A DNA stretch of 48,171 nucleotides. Origin: a virus. The notes under the pieces are model-generated. The model ran no database searches. It was not told the DNA's origin and saw only the letters and a program-made list of their open reading frames with translations. The stretch covers positions 1-48,171 of the IMG/VR virus record IMGVR_UViG_3300034418_008669. One strand, given 5' to 3'. Of this stretch, positions 14,825-25,510 are shown in pieces. Position 1 is the first letter of the stretch. Every line of letters starts with the position of its first letter. The position numbers were made by a program, and so were the translations under genes.

Positions 14825-17800
14825 ATGAGTAAAAGAGGACAAAATAAAGATATGGATCAAGACTACCAAGATTATTTGAATTACAAAAAAAGTAGTAATA
14901 AATTATCTACTAGGTCTGCTAATCCTAATAGTGCAAGTCAAGCTGTAGGAAGTATTATGACAGATACATCTCCTAACAATCAGCCAGATAATACTACTAG
15001 ATTTGTTTTAAATGGTGTATACAATTCAGACGAAGGAGACATTGGATTTATATCCAATGAAGTAGGATACAGCAAATTAGAAGACATTCCTGAAGGTTAT
15101 AACCTTGTAGGAAATATACCTCTTTTAGACGGAGAGGTTATTTTATTTTTAGCACCTATAAATCCTACTTCTCCTTCTAGAATTGTAAGACATAATAAGA
15201 ATGGTAACCTAGAAGATATTATAGTATCTACTGGATTAAACTTTACTACTCATAAATATATCAAAGGTAAATGGAGACTTCTCAATCTTTGTGAGACAGT
15301 TATCTATTTTGTAGATGGTACTAATCCAGATAAAGCTATTAACTTAGCTAGACTTTCAGATTATACAATTAATAATGTAGATGCTGCTATTGCCAATGCT
15401 ACAGATGCTTGGAATATGCAGTTAATGGAATTAGAGCAAGGATATACACACCCTGTAATAAACTTAAACAGAGTTATACCTTCAGGAGGTAGATGTCAGT
15501 TAGGGGCTTACCATTTTGCTATTAGATATAAAAATGAAGCTAATGATGTATCTAACTACATTGCTTTTTCTAATCCTGTACTTGTAAGTCAGTTTAATAG
15601 TAGCTACCAACAGAGACAAGGTGGAGACCCTTTGTTTACAGAGTTAAACTATTCTATAGAATTAAATATTTCAGGACTAGATACTAGTTATCCTAACTTT
15701 GAAATTATAGCAATAGAGACTGTAGAAGGGATTTCTCAACCTTATATTGTAGCTACTTTGACTACACAAAGTGAAGTTACTTATGTATTTAGAGGAGTAA
15801 GAGATAACTCTATTTCTATTTCATTGGTAGACCTTACAGTAGATAGAGCTTCTTATGAAAGTTCTGAGACTATAGAAATATTTGATAATAGATTATTTAG
15901 AGCAAATCTAAAAGATAAAGATATTGCTTGGGGAAAGTTCCAACAAGCTGCTAATAGAATTCAAACTAAATACTTTACAAGAGCTATCCTTCACGAAGAG
16001 GTACAAAACAGATACTCAGGTTCTGCAGATGCTAGAACTACTTTTGATAACAGAAGTTATATGAGGGATGAGGTCTATGCCTTAGGTATTGTATGGGTAT
16101 TTAAAGATGGAACTACTTCTCCAGCATTTCATATCCCTGGTAGACCTAAAAATGAAGCTGCTTGGAATACTCCTATTAGTACTAACTTATTAAACAAAAA
16201 CAGAACTAATGGATCTGGAAATAATGCAGACATATCTTTTGTAGGACAAAGAGTAAATAGATTTCCTACTGTAGCTATTCCTGGTGGTTCCTATCCACCA
16301 TTGAGTGATAGTAACTGGGATGATTATAGTCTCAGTGATATAAGACATACAAATACTGATATTGGTTATAAGAATGACGCAGATTCCATGCCTGGAGCAG
16401 AAGAAAGATGGGAAGTTTACAATACAGCTTTACAAGAGTGGTGTATAGTAGATCCAGATGCTACAGGAGGACCTTATCCACCATATATGAATTCTGCTTT
16501 AATAGATACTTTTGGCAATAGTATAAAAAATGAAGACTGGCTTACTGAAGATTCTTCTCCAGGTAGTTTATTTGGTTTACCTTTTAGTACAGGTTATTTA
16601 GCATATTGGGAAAGTGAATTTGATTATCCAGATTTTGAATGTGATGGAGAAAGAATATTTCCAGAGGGGAAGATAAGACATCACAAGATGCCTGACAATG
16701 CTCTAGAACCTCACTTTTGGAATTTATGGGATAAGGAATACATTTTACCTTTAGGAGTAGACTTTTATAATATAGTAGCTCCTGCAGAATATGCAGACCA
16801 AGTACAAGGTTATTACATAGTAAGAGCTGAAAGAACTGTAGATAATAAAACAGTATTAGACAAAGGTATTGTCTATCATAACGTAGCTCATTTCCTTCCA
16901 TTGCAATCTGGGGATCTTCCAGAGAGCCCTCTTAAGATATTAACAAACACTTACTCAGAAGGTGTTGGGATGACTTTTGATTGGTCTTTCCCTTTTAATT
17001 CAGATTATTATGCATTCCATACTCAAACTTGTCTGGGTAATAGACATTGGTTTGACGCTGGATTTGCAGGTGGTCTTAGGATAAATAGTTCTGATTATAA
17101 CCCTTCTTCTAATGGTTTCCAAAGTGGAATGCTTTTTGGGAGGAATGATGGCAGCACACTCTGTATGAATTTTTCAGATAGTGACGCAGGAATAGAAGGT
17201 GCAGAACAAGCTATAGATGTATTTAACGTAAGTTTTCACTCTCCTAAAGCTAAGTTTAATGTCCAAGAGTTAAATATGGACTACCTTAAAGCTGAAGGAA
17301 TTTTACAAGGTCAATGGAGAGGTGGAGGAGGAAATAGAGGTATATGGGTAGCTAGAGAAGAAAAAGTTATGTCTCATCATGTTATAGATTACAATAATTG
17401 GCTACCTTTAAGACTATATAATACAAACTTTTTAAATCAAGATTACTTTTCGTTAAATACCAACTACAAGGTTATAGATGAAAAGATAATAGAACCTCAT
17501 GGTACTTATCCTATTTCTTCTAAGAATCTCTACAGAAGAGATTACTTTAACACTGGAAATTTTGAACCAGAAGAAAATTTTATCAATTTTGTAAATGTAC
17601 AACAACAAGATACTTTATTTCTAAATCTTGATAAAAGAACCCCTTTACCTTATTTAGACCAATGGATGCAGTGGGCTGCTCATCTTATAGTAGATAATGA
17701 TGATTATAGAGATGGTTCTTCTGCTGCGTGGTCTTCTATAAACTATGTTGCTGTAAATAAATATGAACCCCCAACTGCTGAGCAGTTAAATTGTAGTTAT

Positions 17801-19837
17801 TGTATATACGCAGCTGCTAAAATAAATAATAGACAAATCTATGGCTCTTTATTAGATATGCAGTATATTATAGCTACTAGTTACTTTGATTATTCTCCTT
17901 TGTATAGTATTCAGACAGCTACTCCACAAGTAGACCAAGGATTTGTTCTCAGTAGAGTTAAGGCTTATGGCGGAGATACTTTTATCTCTAAGTTTGCATT
18001 CTTAAGAAATTATGTTACTAGAAATTGGAGTAACAAAGATTATGAACAATTATGGAAAGATATTCCATATTACTTTGTAGAGTCTGAGATTAATGCAGAG
18101 TTAAGACATGAGCAAATAGATGAAACAGTGGGAGACTTAGCAGATTTTGCACCTCAAAATACTTTCTTTCCACTAAGAGGAGAAAGTGAGTTTCTTAGAA
18201 ACTGGGATTTTGTAAGATGGCGTGGTACAACTTGGGGTGAAGCAGATAAGGATGATCTAAACGAGGTAATTGAAAGGTATATAGATAATGAATATGTCAA
18301 AAACTTTTATGCTTATAATACTGATTATTCTATTCAGAATGTTTTTAAATTCTTTTTTCCTATTACTAATAGTAAATTATATTGTGGAGGTTGTTTAAAT
18401 CAATACCCACACAGAATAGTTTATTCTCAACAAGGTGAACAAGACAAGAGTATAGATAGAATGAGAATTTTCTTAGCAGAGGATAAGAAGGATATAACAA
18501 CTAATCATGGCCCTATAACTAATTTATTTACTTATTCAGATAACTTATTTGCACATACTACACAAGCTTTGTTTATACAACAAGTTAAACCATTCCAATT
18601 AAATACTGATGCATTAGATACTGTATTTGTAGGAGTAGGAGATGTATTAGATGTTCCAGAAAAAGGTTTAAATGTTACTGAGACAGGTTATGCAGGTAGT
18701 CAATTTAAAGAAGCTACTAAAGTTACAGAGCATGGTGTATTCTTTCCATCTACAGACAAAGGAAGTTTATTCTGTTTAACTGGAGAAGGATTAAGTGAAA
18801 TTACTTTAGATGGTAATTTTAACTGGGGTAAGAGAGAAATACCTTTAAATTTACTAAACCAGTTTAACAAACTTACAAATACAGACTATCCTTACTTAGG
18901 AATACTAGATAATAAATCTGTAGGTATGATGTCTACTTATGACGAAAGAAATAAGAGATGGATATTGACTAAAAAGGATTTTAAAATTATAGATGAAAAT
19001 AATTTCTATTACTTTGAAATAGAGGACTTACAAGATATACTTCAAGGAGAGTTAGTTCCAGAAGGAAGCCTGTTTTTTACAAGTAGAGATAATACTTTTG
19101 GAACAGTGATTAATTCTAATTATGAATATAAAGAAGTTACTTTTCAAGATGAAGAGTTTTTTGAAAACTTATCTTGGACTATCTCTGTAAATGCTATGGA
19201 CAAAGGTATTAAATCTTTCCATAGTTATATTCCTAACTTCTTATACAATAATACTAACCAATGGTTTAGTCATTACTACGAAGACTACAGTATATATGAG
19301 CACAATAAAGGTAAATACTTATCTCCTTTTATAGTAGAGAAAGTAAATATCTTTAATATGCTATCTACTTTTAGTTCAGCTTCTCTAAGTTTAATTACAG
19401 ATGCTTATGACTATAACAGCCAGTATGGAGAGTATGTAATAGATAATGATACTACTTTTAACAAGGCAGTTATTTATAATAATTTCCAAAGTACAGGTCT
19501 AATCAATTTAGAACCTAAGGTATCTCCTTTCCAAAAGCCTAGTAATAATCAAAGTATACTAATTAATAAATATGAAAGAACTTGGAATTTAAATGGCTTT
19601 AGAAATAATGTAGTAGATGAGACTCTGCCTATGTTTACACAGAGATGGCAAGATATACAGTCTGATTACTATATAGATAAATTACCTAACCAAAATGTAA
19701 TAGATTACAACAAATCACTATTCAGAAAAGAAAAGCTAAGAGACAAGTTTTTAATTACAAGACTTATCTATCAAACTGCTAATCCTAAGAAATTAGTGTA
19801 CAAATTTAATATAGATAAATCTAAAATTAGTTTTTAA
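14825..19837 (+). CDS. Giant tail stabilization / muzzle protein (P22 gp10-like)
   Basis: 1670 residues, unusually large. The N-terminal ~300 residues carry the hallmark of crAss-like stabilization proteins: NQPDNTTRFVLNGV ... EGDIGFISNE ... LPEGY-type (IPEGYNLVGNIPLLDGE), FLAPIN, HNKNGNLEDI, LNF, then LCETVIYFVDGTNPDKAINL. This resembles the propeller-like hub of P22 gp10 relatives. The rest is a long beta-rich region with many aromatic residues and no catalytic motif. It would form the distal tail hub or muzzle through which DNA and cargo proteins leave. It is the last gene of the unit begun at 11565. Confidence 0.75.
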   Translation: MSKRGQNKDMDQDYQDYLNYKKSSNKLSTRSANPNSASQAVGSIMTDTSPNNQPDNTTRFVLNGVYNSDEGDIGFISNEVGYSKLEDIPEGYNLVGNIPLLDGEVILFLAPINPTSPSRIVRHNKNGNLEDIIVSTGLNFTTHKYIKGKWRLLNLCETVIYFVDGTNPDKAINLARLSDYTINNVDAAIANATDAWNMQLMELEQGYTHPVINLNRVIPSGGRCQLGAYHFAIRYKNEANDVSNYIAFSNPVLVSQFNSSYQQRQGGDPLFTELNYSIELNISGLDTSYPNFEIIAIETVEGISQPYIVATLTTQSEVTYVFRGVRDNSISISLVDLTVDRASYESSETIEIFDNRLFRANLKDKDIAWGKFQQAANRIQTKYFTRAILHEEVQNRYSGSADARTTFDNRSYMRDEVYALGIVWVFKDGTTSPAFHIPGRPKNEAAWNTPISTNLLNKNRTNGSGNNADISFVGQRVNRFPTVAIPGGSYPPLSDSNWDDYSLSDIRHTNTDIGYKNDADSMPGAEERWEVYNTALQEWCIVDPDATGGPYPPYMNSALIDTFGNSIKNEDWLTEDSSPGSLFGLPFSTGYLAYWESEFDYPDFECDGERIFPEGKIRHHKMPDNALEPHFWNLWDKEYILPLGVDFYNIVAPAEYADQVQGYYIVRAERTVDNKTVLDKGIVYHNVAHFLPLQSGDLPESPLKILTNTYSEGVGMTFDWSFPFNSDYYAFHTQTCLGNRHWFDAGFAGGLRINSSDYNPSSNGFQSGMLFGRNDGSTLCMNFSDSDAGIEGAEQAIDVFNVSFHSPKAKFNVQELNMDYLKAEGILQGQWRGGGGNRGIWVAREEKVMSHHVIDYNNWLPLRLYNTNFLNQDYFSLNTNYKVIDEKIIEPHGTYPISSKNLYRRDYFNTGNFEPEENFINFVNVQQQDTLFLNLDKRTPLPYLDQWMQWAAHLIVDNDDYRDGSSAAWSSINYVAVNKYEPPTAEQLNCSYCIYAAAKINNRQIYGSLLDMQYIIATSYFDYSPLYSIQTATPQVDQGFVLSRVKAYGGDTFISKFAFLRNYVTRNWSNKDYEQLWKDIPYYFVESEINAELRHEQIDETVGDLADFAPQNTFFPLRGESEFLRNWDFVRWRGTTWGEADKDDLNEVIERYIDNEYVKNFYAYNTDYSIQNVFKFFFPITNSKLYCGGCLNQYPHRIVYSQQGEQDKSIDRMRIFLAEDKKDITTNHGPITNLFTYSDNLFAHTTQALFIQQVKPFQLNTDALDTVFVGVGDVLDVPEKGLNVTETGYAGSQFKEATKVTEHGVFFPSTDKGSLFCLTGEGLSEITLDGNFNWGKREIPLNLLNQFNKLTNTDYPYLGILDNKSVGMMSTYDERNKRWILTKKDFKIIDENNFYYFEIEDLQDILQGELVPEGSLFFTSRDNTFGTVINSNYEYKEVTFQDEEFFENLSWTISVNAMDKGIKSFHSYIPNFLYNNTNQWFSHYYEDYSIYEHNKGKYLSPFIVEKVNIFNMLSTFSSASLSLITDAYDYNSQYGEYVIDNDTTFNKAVIYNNFQSTGLINLEPKVSPFQKPSNNQSILINKYERTWNLNGFRNNVVDETLPMFTQRWQDIQSDYYIDKLPNQNVIDYNKSLFRKEKLRDKFLITRLIYQTANPKKLVYKFNIDKSKISF

Positions 19838-19850
19838 TAAACAATATTAA

Positions 19851-19900
19851 TTAAAAATTATAATAGATTTATTTAATTTACTACCTTTATATATTATATC
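19851..19900 (+). promoter_or_regulatory. 50-bp promoter-like element, copy 2
   Basis: Gap-free match to 11508-11557 (40/50 identical). TACCTTTA at 19882-19889 departs by one base from the Bacteroidota -7 consensus TAnnTTTG, while the downstream TATTATATC block is fully conserved. It ends 3 nt before the ATG at 19904. It occupies nearly all of the 66-bp gap between tail and cargo genes, so it probably starts the 26-kb cargo transcript. Confidence 0.65.
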
Positions 19901-19903
19901 GAA

Positions 19904-22405
19904 ATGATGAGAAAAGTAAAAGCGAAAGCAAAGGCAAAAGTGAAAAGTCCTAAAAAGAGTTCTTTAGAGAGAATGGGCATAAATCTTTACGGAGATAATG
20001 TGGCAGCTCCTAAGTTAGAATTACCTACTGCCCAATTTGGAAAAGGGGTATTAGGCAGGAGTACTCAGCCTGACCCAGGAAGTATTCGCAGTACTACTAA
20101 AACTTCTGCAATAGAGGAAGCTAAAAGGAGGCAAGAGGCTAAAGACCAGGGTATAGGTAAAACTATTGGACTTGGTGCTGCAGGATTTCTTACAGGAGCA
20201 TTATCATCAATTCCTATAATAGGAGGAGCTTTTGAAGGTTTAAATGAAAAAGTTCAAGAAAAAGATAAGTCAGGTGCAGCTGGTATTGCATCAGGTATTG
20301 GTAAAGCAGCTGTAGGAACAACCTCTGCAGTTCTTTCTGGAGGTACTATGGGTACTGGAGATATTGCAGAAGGAGTAGGTGATGTAATGGGAGGTTCTTC
20401 TGAGATAGCTTATAATAAAGGTAATGATAAAAAGAGTGAAAGACTAGGTAAAGCTGAACAAGCTTTTGATACTATAGCTCCTATAGCAGATATGGCTAGT
20501 GGATTTGCAGGAGGAATTAAAGGAGCTGAAGGAGCTGAAGGAATGTTTAAAGGCCCAGAAGGATTTAAAGGTGGTATGAAATCTTTATTAGGAGGTACGC
20601 CTTCTGCTGAAGGTGGAATGAAAGGTGTAATGAAAGGTTTTGATACTCTTGATAGTTTTGATACTTTTGATATGAATACAACTTCAGAAGTTAATTCCTT
20701 ACCATTTGGTAAATTTGGAACTAAACTACCTTTAGAAATGGAATTGATGCCTGAAGGTGGTAAGATGGTAGATGGATATTTACATGAAGAAGGTGGAGTA
20801 ATTACTAAACATAGAGGAAGAGCTGTTGCTGAAATAGAAGGAGGAGAAGGAATTACAAAAGGAGGAATAGTGTTTAGTGATACAACTATTAACCCTGAAA
20901 CAGGTAAACCATTTAGTAAAGATGCTAAAAAGTTAATTAAATCAAAAGATAATTCTAAAGAAGGTGAAACTACTAGAAGACTAGCAGAAGAAGAATTATA
21001 TATTAAACAAGAGAAAGCCAAAGAAATGCAAGGCTTAGTAAATAGAGGAGAGAACATGAAAAAATATAAAAAAGGTGGTTCATTAAAAGCTACACCACTT
21101 GACAATAAAGGGTTACCACAATTACCTGAGTCTGTACTCAATCAAATGAATTACATGAAAAAAGATGGAGGACTTCGTGCTAAAATTAATGTGAAAAATA
21201 AGACCCGTGTAAAGGAAAAACTCAGAGAAAAACCTGCTAAACTTAAAAAAAATGGTTACACTATGGGTGAATATAACTCTTTTAAAAATTATGCAGGGAA
21301 TGCAGGACAAACTCTAAGTACTAATGATGTTGCTAGATTAAATGAATTGGGTTTTACAAAAACTTATAATTTAAATGACTTCTCTAGAGGTTTTAATAAA
21401 TTACAACAGCCAGGAGGGACTTTAGATCAAAACTTTTTACCTAACTTTAAAGATGGAGGGAAAGCTTCTAAAAGTGGTAAAAACTCAAAGTCACCTAAAA
21501 ACAGTTTTACAGACCTAGAATTAAGATCTCTAAAAGTATTACCAAAAAGTGGCAGTTTAAAATTAGATAAGTTCAAGCAAAACAAGTTTGATTACGAGAT
21601 GGGAACTCCAAGTATTCAAGGAGATATATACAGTTCTACAGAAGAAACAGCTGCAGGAAAGCCTAAAATTAAAAGTCTTTCAGAAAGATTTTTGAGTAAT
21701 CCAGATTACTCTTCAAAGTATAATAAAATAAAGTCTCTTTACGAGAAAAAAAAGAAAGAAAAAGATGGAGAAGATGGAGAAAGTAATCTAACTCCTGGAG
21801 ATATAACTCAGTTAGCTGGAAATGCAGTTGCTCCTTTAGCTAACTTAGCAGCTATGAGAAGTATCAGAGAAAATACAGTAGATCTTGGTAGAGATAGAAG
21901 TATTATAGAAGAGAAGAAAGTGAGTACTGCTGATTTAGAAAGAGCTGCTAGACAAGAAGCTGCAGCCACAAGAGCAGGTTTAACTCAGTTAGGTAGTGAT
22001 GCTATGAAATCTGCTGTAGCAGCTGGTGCTACTAAAGCTATTCAAGATGCTCAACTAGAAGCTGGCAGATTAAACACTCAGTTAGCTATGTCAAAAGACC
22101 AGTTAGATATGCAAAGGTCTCAGTTTAATGTTGGACAAGCAGATAAGGAAGCAATAGATAAACAAACTAGAAAAGATTTAGCCACTACTACTGGACTTAC
22201 ATCTGCAGAGCAAACAGGTAAACTTTTGGTAGATTTAGGTTTAACTAAGAACCAAGGTCTTACTAATGCTGCACAGTTAAAAGTATTGAGAGAAGCTTTC
22301 CCTGAGTTTACTATAACTCAAGATAATATGAAAAGTGTCATAAGAGCTTTAGCTACTGGGAAAGAAGAAGATATTATGAAATTTAGAAAACCAGAGGGAG
22401 AATAA
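19904..22405 (+). CDS. Virion cargo / ejected structural protein with Gly-zipper and GG-rich modules
   Basis: 833 residues. The basic start (residues 2-22, KAKAKAKVK) is followed by a glycine-rich hydrophobic stretch at ~85-115 (GLGAAGFLTGALSSIPIIGG), resembling membrane-inserting segments of ejection proteins. Residues ~285-340 carry the phage module GYLHEEGGVITKHRGRAVAEIEGGEGI ... FSD ... (run split: GYLHEEGG, AVAEIEGGE). KKGG-type repeats and Lys-rich linkers follow, and the C-terminal ~200 residues are helical. In crAss-like phages such proteins lie between the tail and RNAP genes and are thought to be packaged and ejected. A second ATG at 19907 is an equally good start. No enzyme motif. 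Confidence 0.6.
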   Translation: MMRKVKAKAKAKVKSPKKSSLERMGINLYGDNVAAPKLELPTAQFGKGVLGRSTQPDPGSIRSTTKTSAIEEAKRRQEAKDQGIGKTIGLGAAGFLTGALSSIPIIGGAFEGLNEKVQEKDKSGAAGIASGIGKAAVGTTSAVLSGGTMGTGDIAEGVGDVMGGSSEIAYNKGNDKKSERLGKAEQAFDTIAPIADMASGFAGGIKGAEGAEGMFKGPEGFKGGMKSLLGGTPSAEGGMKGVMKGFDTLDSFDTFDMNTTSEVNSLPFGKFGTKLPLEMELMPEGGKMVDGYLHEEGGVITKHRGRAVAEIEGGEGITKGGIVFSDTTINPETGKPFSKDAKKLIKSKDNSKEGETTRRLAEEELYIKQEKAKEMQGLVNRGENMKKYKKGGSLKATPLDNKGLPQLPESVLNQMNYMKKDGGLRAKINVKNKTRVKEKLREKPAKLKKNGYTMGEYNSFKNYAGNAGQTLSTNDVARLNELGFTKTYNLNDFSRGFNKLQQPGGTLDQNFLPNFKDGGKASKSGKNSKSPKNSFTDLELRSLKVLPKSGSLKLDKFKQNKFDYEMGTPSIQGDIYSSTEETAAGKPKIKSLSERFLSNPDYSSKYNKIKSLYEKKKKEKDGEDGESNLTPGDITQLAGNAVAPLANLAAMRSIRENTVDLGRDRSIIEEKKVSTADLERAARQEAAATRAGLTQLGSDAMKSAVAAGATKAIQDAQLEAGRLNTQLAMSKDQLDMQRSQFNVGQADKEAIDKQTRKDLATTTGLTSAEQTGKLLVDLGLTKNQGLTNAAQLKVLREAFPEFTITQDNMKSVIRALATGKEEDIMKFRKPEGE

Positions 22406-22407
22406 TT

Positions 22408-25400
22408 ATGCCAATTCCAATAAGTCAAACTTTACAATTAGCAGGACAACAAGAAGTTACTCCTTGGCAGCTTCCTTTTGAAGAACTTGCTTATGGTTTA
22501 TCAAAGAAACAAGAAAACTTTGATACTAAATCTGAACAAATAGAGTTGTTAAATACTCTTATTCCAGATGCAGGGGTATTTAGTCAAGAAGCCAGACAAG
22601 GGTTATTAGATGATTATAATTACCAGATAGAATCATTATCTGAAGAATTATACACTAATGGTAATATTAGCAAAGGTAAAATTACAGCTTTAGCTAAAGC
22701 AATTGCAGAAGATGAAAGGCTAGGTGTTATAAAAGATGACGTAACTAACTGGACTCCTTTATTTGTCGAGTTAAAAGCTAAAGGGGCTTTAGAAAATGGA
22801 GTTCACGATGTTTATGATGAAACAGGTAGGCCTAAACAAGCTTTAACTAAAGAACAGTTACCTTTCTTTTATCTAAAAAACCAAGATTATTTAGGTATAA
22901 CTGCAGAATGGTTAGATAAAACAATTAAACCTCTTATATCTGAAGAAATTAGTGCTAATAATTTAGCTTTTAAAAAAGACCCTATTACAGGTAATGTATT
23001 ATTATATGACGAGTCTACAGGTACTTATTCTAAAGATAGAACTACTGAAAGAATATATGGTCTACTTACAAACCCTAGTATATCTGGAGGTATGGCTCCT
23101 GCTTTGTCGAAATGGGAAAGTAACACAGATGAAGTAGCTTACTTTAAAGCTTTGTTTAAACAAAATACTGGCAGGGATGCTACTTATGAAGATTATTTAA
23201 ACGAAGTTATAGAACCTGCTGCAGAATTAATAGGTTACAAAGAAACCAAAGAGTCTGAAGAAATAAAAATAGTAGACACTGGTGGAGGAGGAGGAGGTAC
23301 TGGAGATACAGAACCTGATGCAGATTTATGGAATACTATTACTGTTAAAGAAGGTGTTTTTGAACAAGAAAAAGAAATAGTAAATGTAATAGAAGAAAAA
23401 GTAGGTAAAGATTTTGAAGATTTAAAATTAGAAGACCTCTACGTTATTACTAACAAAGTAAAAGATTCCTATGATGAACATATATTTGAAGTAGGTGAAA
23501 TGGCTGGAAAAGAGACTGAAAATTATATTAAAAATATGCCTGCAGAGTTAGCTCCTATTGCAAATGAAATGCAGTTAGGAATAGAAGTAGATGATCTAGG
23601 CATTGCTCAAGCTTCTTTCTTACCTTTTGAAGATACAGGATTAGATGAGCAGTATAGGGATAATTATAATAAAGTTGCAGCTGGATATAGAAATATGGTT
23701 AATGAAAGTACTGTGTTTAACAATTTAAATAAAATAAGTTTAGATTATAAAAATAGTTATGACTTATTATATAACTTTCAAAATGCAATGTTTGAAAGAT
23801 TTGGGTTAGATATGGAAGAAGTAGAGAGACAAAAGGCTAATACTACCTATGAAATGAGATATGACAAGGTAAAAAAAGAAAGAGGTCTCTTTGAAAAAAT
23901 AGGGTCGTGGGGGGCTGTTCCTGACTTTTGGGAAGCTTTTATAGATGCTAAGTCTAAAACTTCTAATTTTGATTCAAATCTTATTTATGATTACTACGCA
24001 GATTATATAGCAGAGGAATATTTACAAAAAGACCCTGAAATTACAAAAGAATATAATGATTTTGTACAAAATTATGTAGAAAGAGAATATATAGAGTTAA
24101 GTTATAACTCAGAAGAGTGGCAAAGTTTTAAAGAGGAAATGTTGAATCCTAGAACTTATAATAATGATGCTTTTGTGTTTAACTCTTTATTGTTAACTGA
24201 TAATGCTACTAACACTTCTATAAAGAACTTAAATAATAATATAATTACACAAATCAATACAGAGTTAAATAGATTAGTAGACTTTAGTGCAATAAAGTTG
24301 GTATCTACAGACATGCCTTTAACTTCTAATCAAAATGAATATTTAGCAGACATAATTAGTAATGTTTCTGCTACTATGCAAACTGAAGGGAAAGATGTTA
24401 CTCTTAAAACAAATATTAATGGAGTAGATCAACCTTTAATGTGGAATATAAGAAAAGATTTAACAAGAGGTTGGATGTTAGATTTAAAGATACCAAACTT
24501 ACCATTAAGTACTGATGACTTTTCAAATGAGTATAAAATGTTAAAAGGGGGAGTAGGTAAAGAGAGTCCTTCTTTAAATTGGATAGAAATTCCTATGTCA
24601 GAAGAAATGGTTAACAAAATTATATACAATCCTGACTATGGGCTGACTACTCAAGTAAAAGCAAATGAGATAGAAAGATTTAGACAGGTGTCTAGTGATT
24701 TATCTCAAAAGGGATATGCTACTACTTCTCTCTTCAAGGAAGATAATAGATATAATCCTGATAATTCTAAAAATGATATTAATATAATTTGGAGCAGAGA
24801 TAAAGAAAACTCTTTAGTGGGCACTTTTAAAATAGGTGAAGGTCAGCCTATAAAAGTATCTTTAGCATCAGAAAAGGATGTAGCTTTACTAGAAAGTTCT
24901 TTGCAGACTATAGTAAGAAATCCTGTTGCACTACATCAAAATAAAGATTTAATCATAGAAACTTTAAGACAAGATTTAAATGGTAAGTTAAGTACTCAGG
25001 GAGTAGATACTAATATATTTCTAAGTGATTTAGTTTCAAATTTAATTAGTTATACTCCTATAGATATGAATACAGATCAAACTAAAACATATCTACAAGG
25101 TATGTTTTCTAATAGTGTTCCTATAACTGAAGTAATTTCTAATCCAAATTTAAGATTAAAAAATGATGCTGATTTAAGAATAGATCCTAAAGTTGCTCCT
25201 CAATTTAATAGTATAATGGGCCAGGTTCTCTTTAATTTAGAAGGAATGGGAGCTTTAAAAAATGGGAATTACATAGAAATAACTGACGCGTTAAGAAGTT
25301 TAGAAGAATTAGAAAGTCTTTCAAATAATCCTAATACTGAGGCTAGCCCTAACTCTTCTCATTTATATGGAAGAGGAGTAGATTTTGTTATCAGAGACAG

Positions 25401-25503
25401 TCAAGGTAATAAAAATGTAACCTTGATGAAAAAAATTGCAGAAGAATTAGGTTTATATGACCATGGTCAAGGTGATATGTACCACATCCATTTAAATTTA
25501 TAA
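22408..25503 (+). CDS. Virion cargo protein with C-terminal M15-type peptidase domain
   Basis: 1031 residues. Most of it is a helical, acidic, unrecognised sequence with a Gly-rich linker near residue 291 (TGGGGGGTGD). The last ~80 residues read as a peptidase M15/VanY-like domain: ITDALRS, then S984-H985-L-Y-G-R-G-V-D992, then Y-H1026-I-H1028-L-N-L. The SxHxxGxxxD-type ligands and the C-terminal H-x-H are the usual zinc site for cleaving peptidoglycan peptide bonds. A virion-borne M15 domain would help local wall penetration during entry. It starts 2 nt after the previous stop. Confidence 0.75.
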   Translation: MPIPISQTLQLAGQQEVTPWQLPFEELAYGLSKKQENFDTKSEQIELLNTLIPDAGVFSQEARQGLLDDYNYQIESLSEELYTNGNISKGKITALAKAIAEDERLGVIKDDVTNWTPLFVELKAKGALENGVHDVYDETGRPKQALTKEQLPFFYLKNQDYLGITAEWLDKTIKPLISEEISANNLAFKKDPITGNVLLYDESTGTYSKDRTTERIYGLLTNPSISGGMAPALSKWESNTDEVAYFKALFKQNTGRDATYEDYLNEVIEPAAELIGYKETKESEEIKIVDTGGGGGGTGDTEPDADLWNTITVKEGVFEQEKEIVNVIEEKVGKDFEDLKLEDLYVITNKVKDSYDEHIFEVGEMAGKETENYIKNMPAELAPIANEMQLGIEVDDLGIAQASFLPFEDTGLDEQYRDNYNKVAAGYRNMVNESTVFNNLNKISLDYKNSYDLLYNFQNAMFERFGLDMEEVERQKANTTYEMRYDKVKKERGLFEKIGSWGAVPDFWEAFIDAKSKTSNFDSNLIYDYYADYIAEEYLQKDPEITKEYNDFVQNYVEREYIELSYNSEEWQSFKEEMLNPRTYNNDAFVFNSLLLTDNATNTSIKNLNNNIITQINTELNRLVDFSAIKLVSTDMPLTSNQNEYLADIISNVSATMQTEGKDVTLKTNINGVDQPLMWNIRKDLTRGWMLDLKIPNLPLSTDDFSNEYKMLKGGVGKESPSLNWIEIPMSEEMVNKIIYNPDYGLTTQVKANEIERFRQVSSDLSQKGYATTSLFKEDNRYNPDNSKNDINIIWSRDKENSLVGTFKIGEGQPIKVSLASEKDVALLESSLQTIVRNPVALHQNKDLIIETLRQDLNGKLSTQGVDTNIFLSDLVSNLISYTPIDMNTDQTKTYLQGMFSNSVPITEVISNPNLRLKNDADLRIDPKVAPQFNSIMGQVLFNLEGMGALKNGNYIEITDALRSLEELESLSNNPNTEASPNSSHLYGRGVDFVIRDSQGNKNVTLMKKIAEELGLYDHGQGDMYHIHLNL

Positions 25504-25510
25504 GATAAAC

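Noticed and set aside
16584-16901. 105-residue minus-strand frame inside the stabilization protein
   Set aside because: No recognisable motif and fully covered by a convincing plus-strand gene.
20410-21141. 243-residue open frame on the minus strand
   Set aside because: Lies wholly inside the 833-residue plus-strand gene; Ser/Pro/Leu-rich low-complexity content typical of an antisense shadow of an AT-rich gene.
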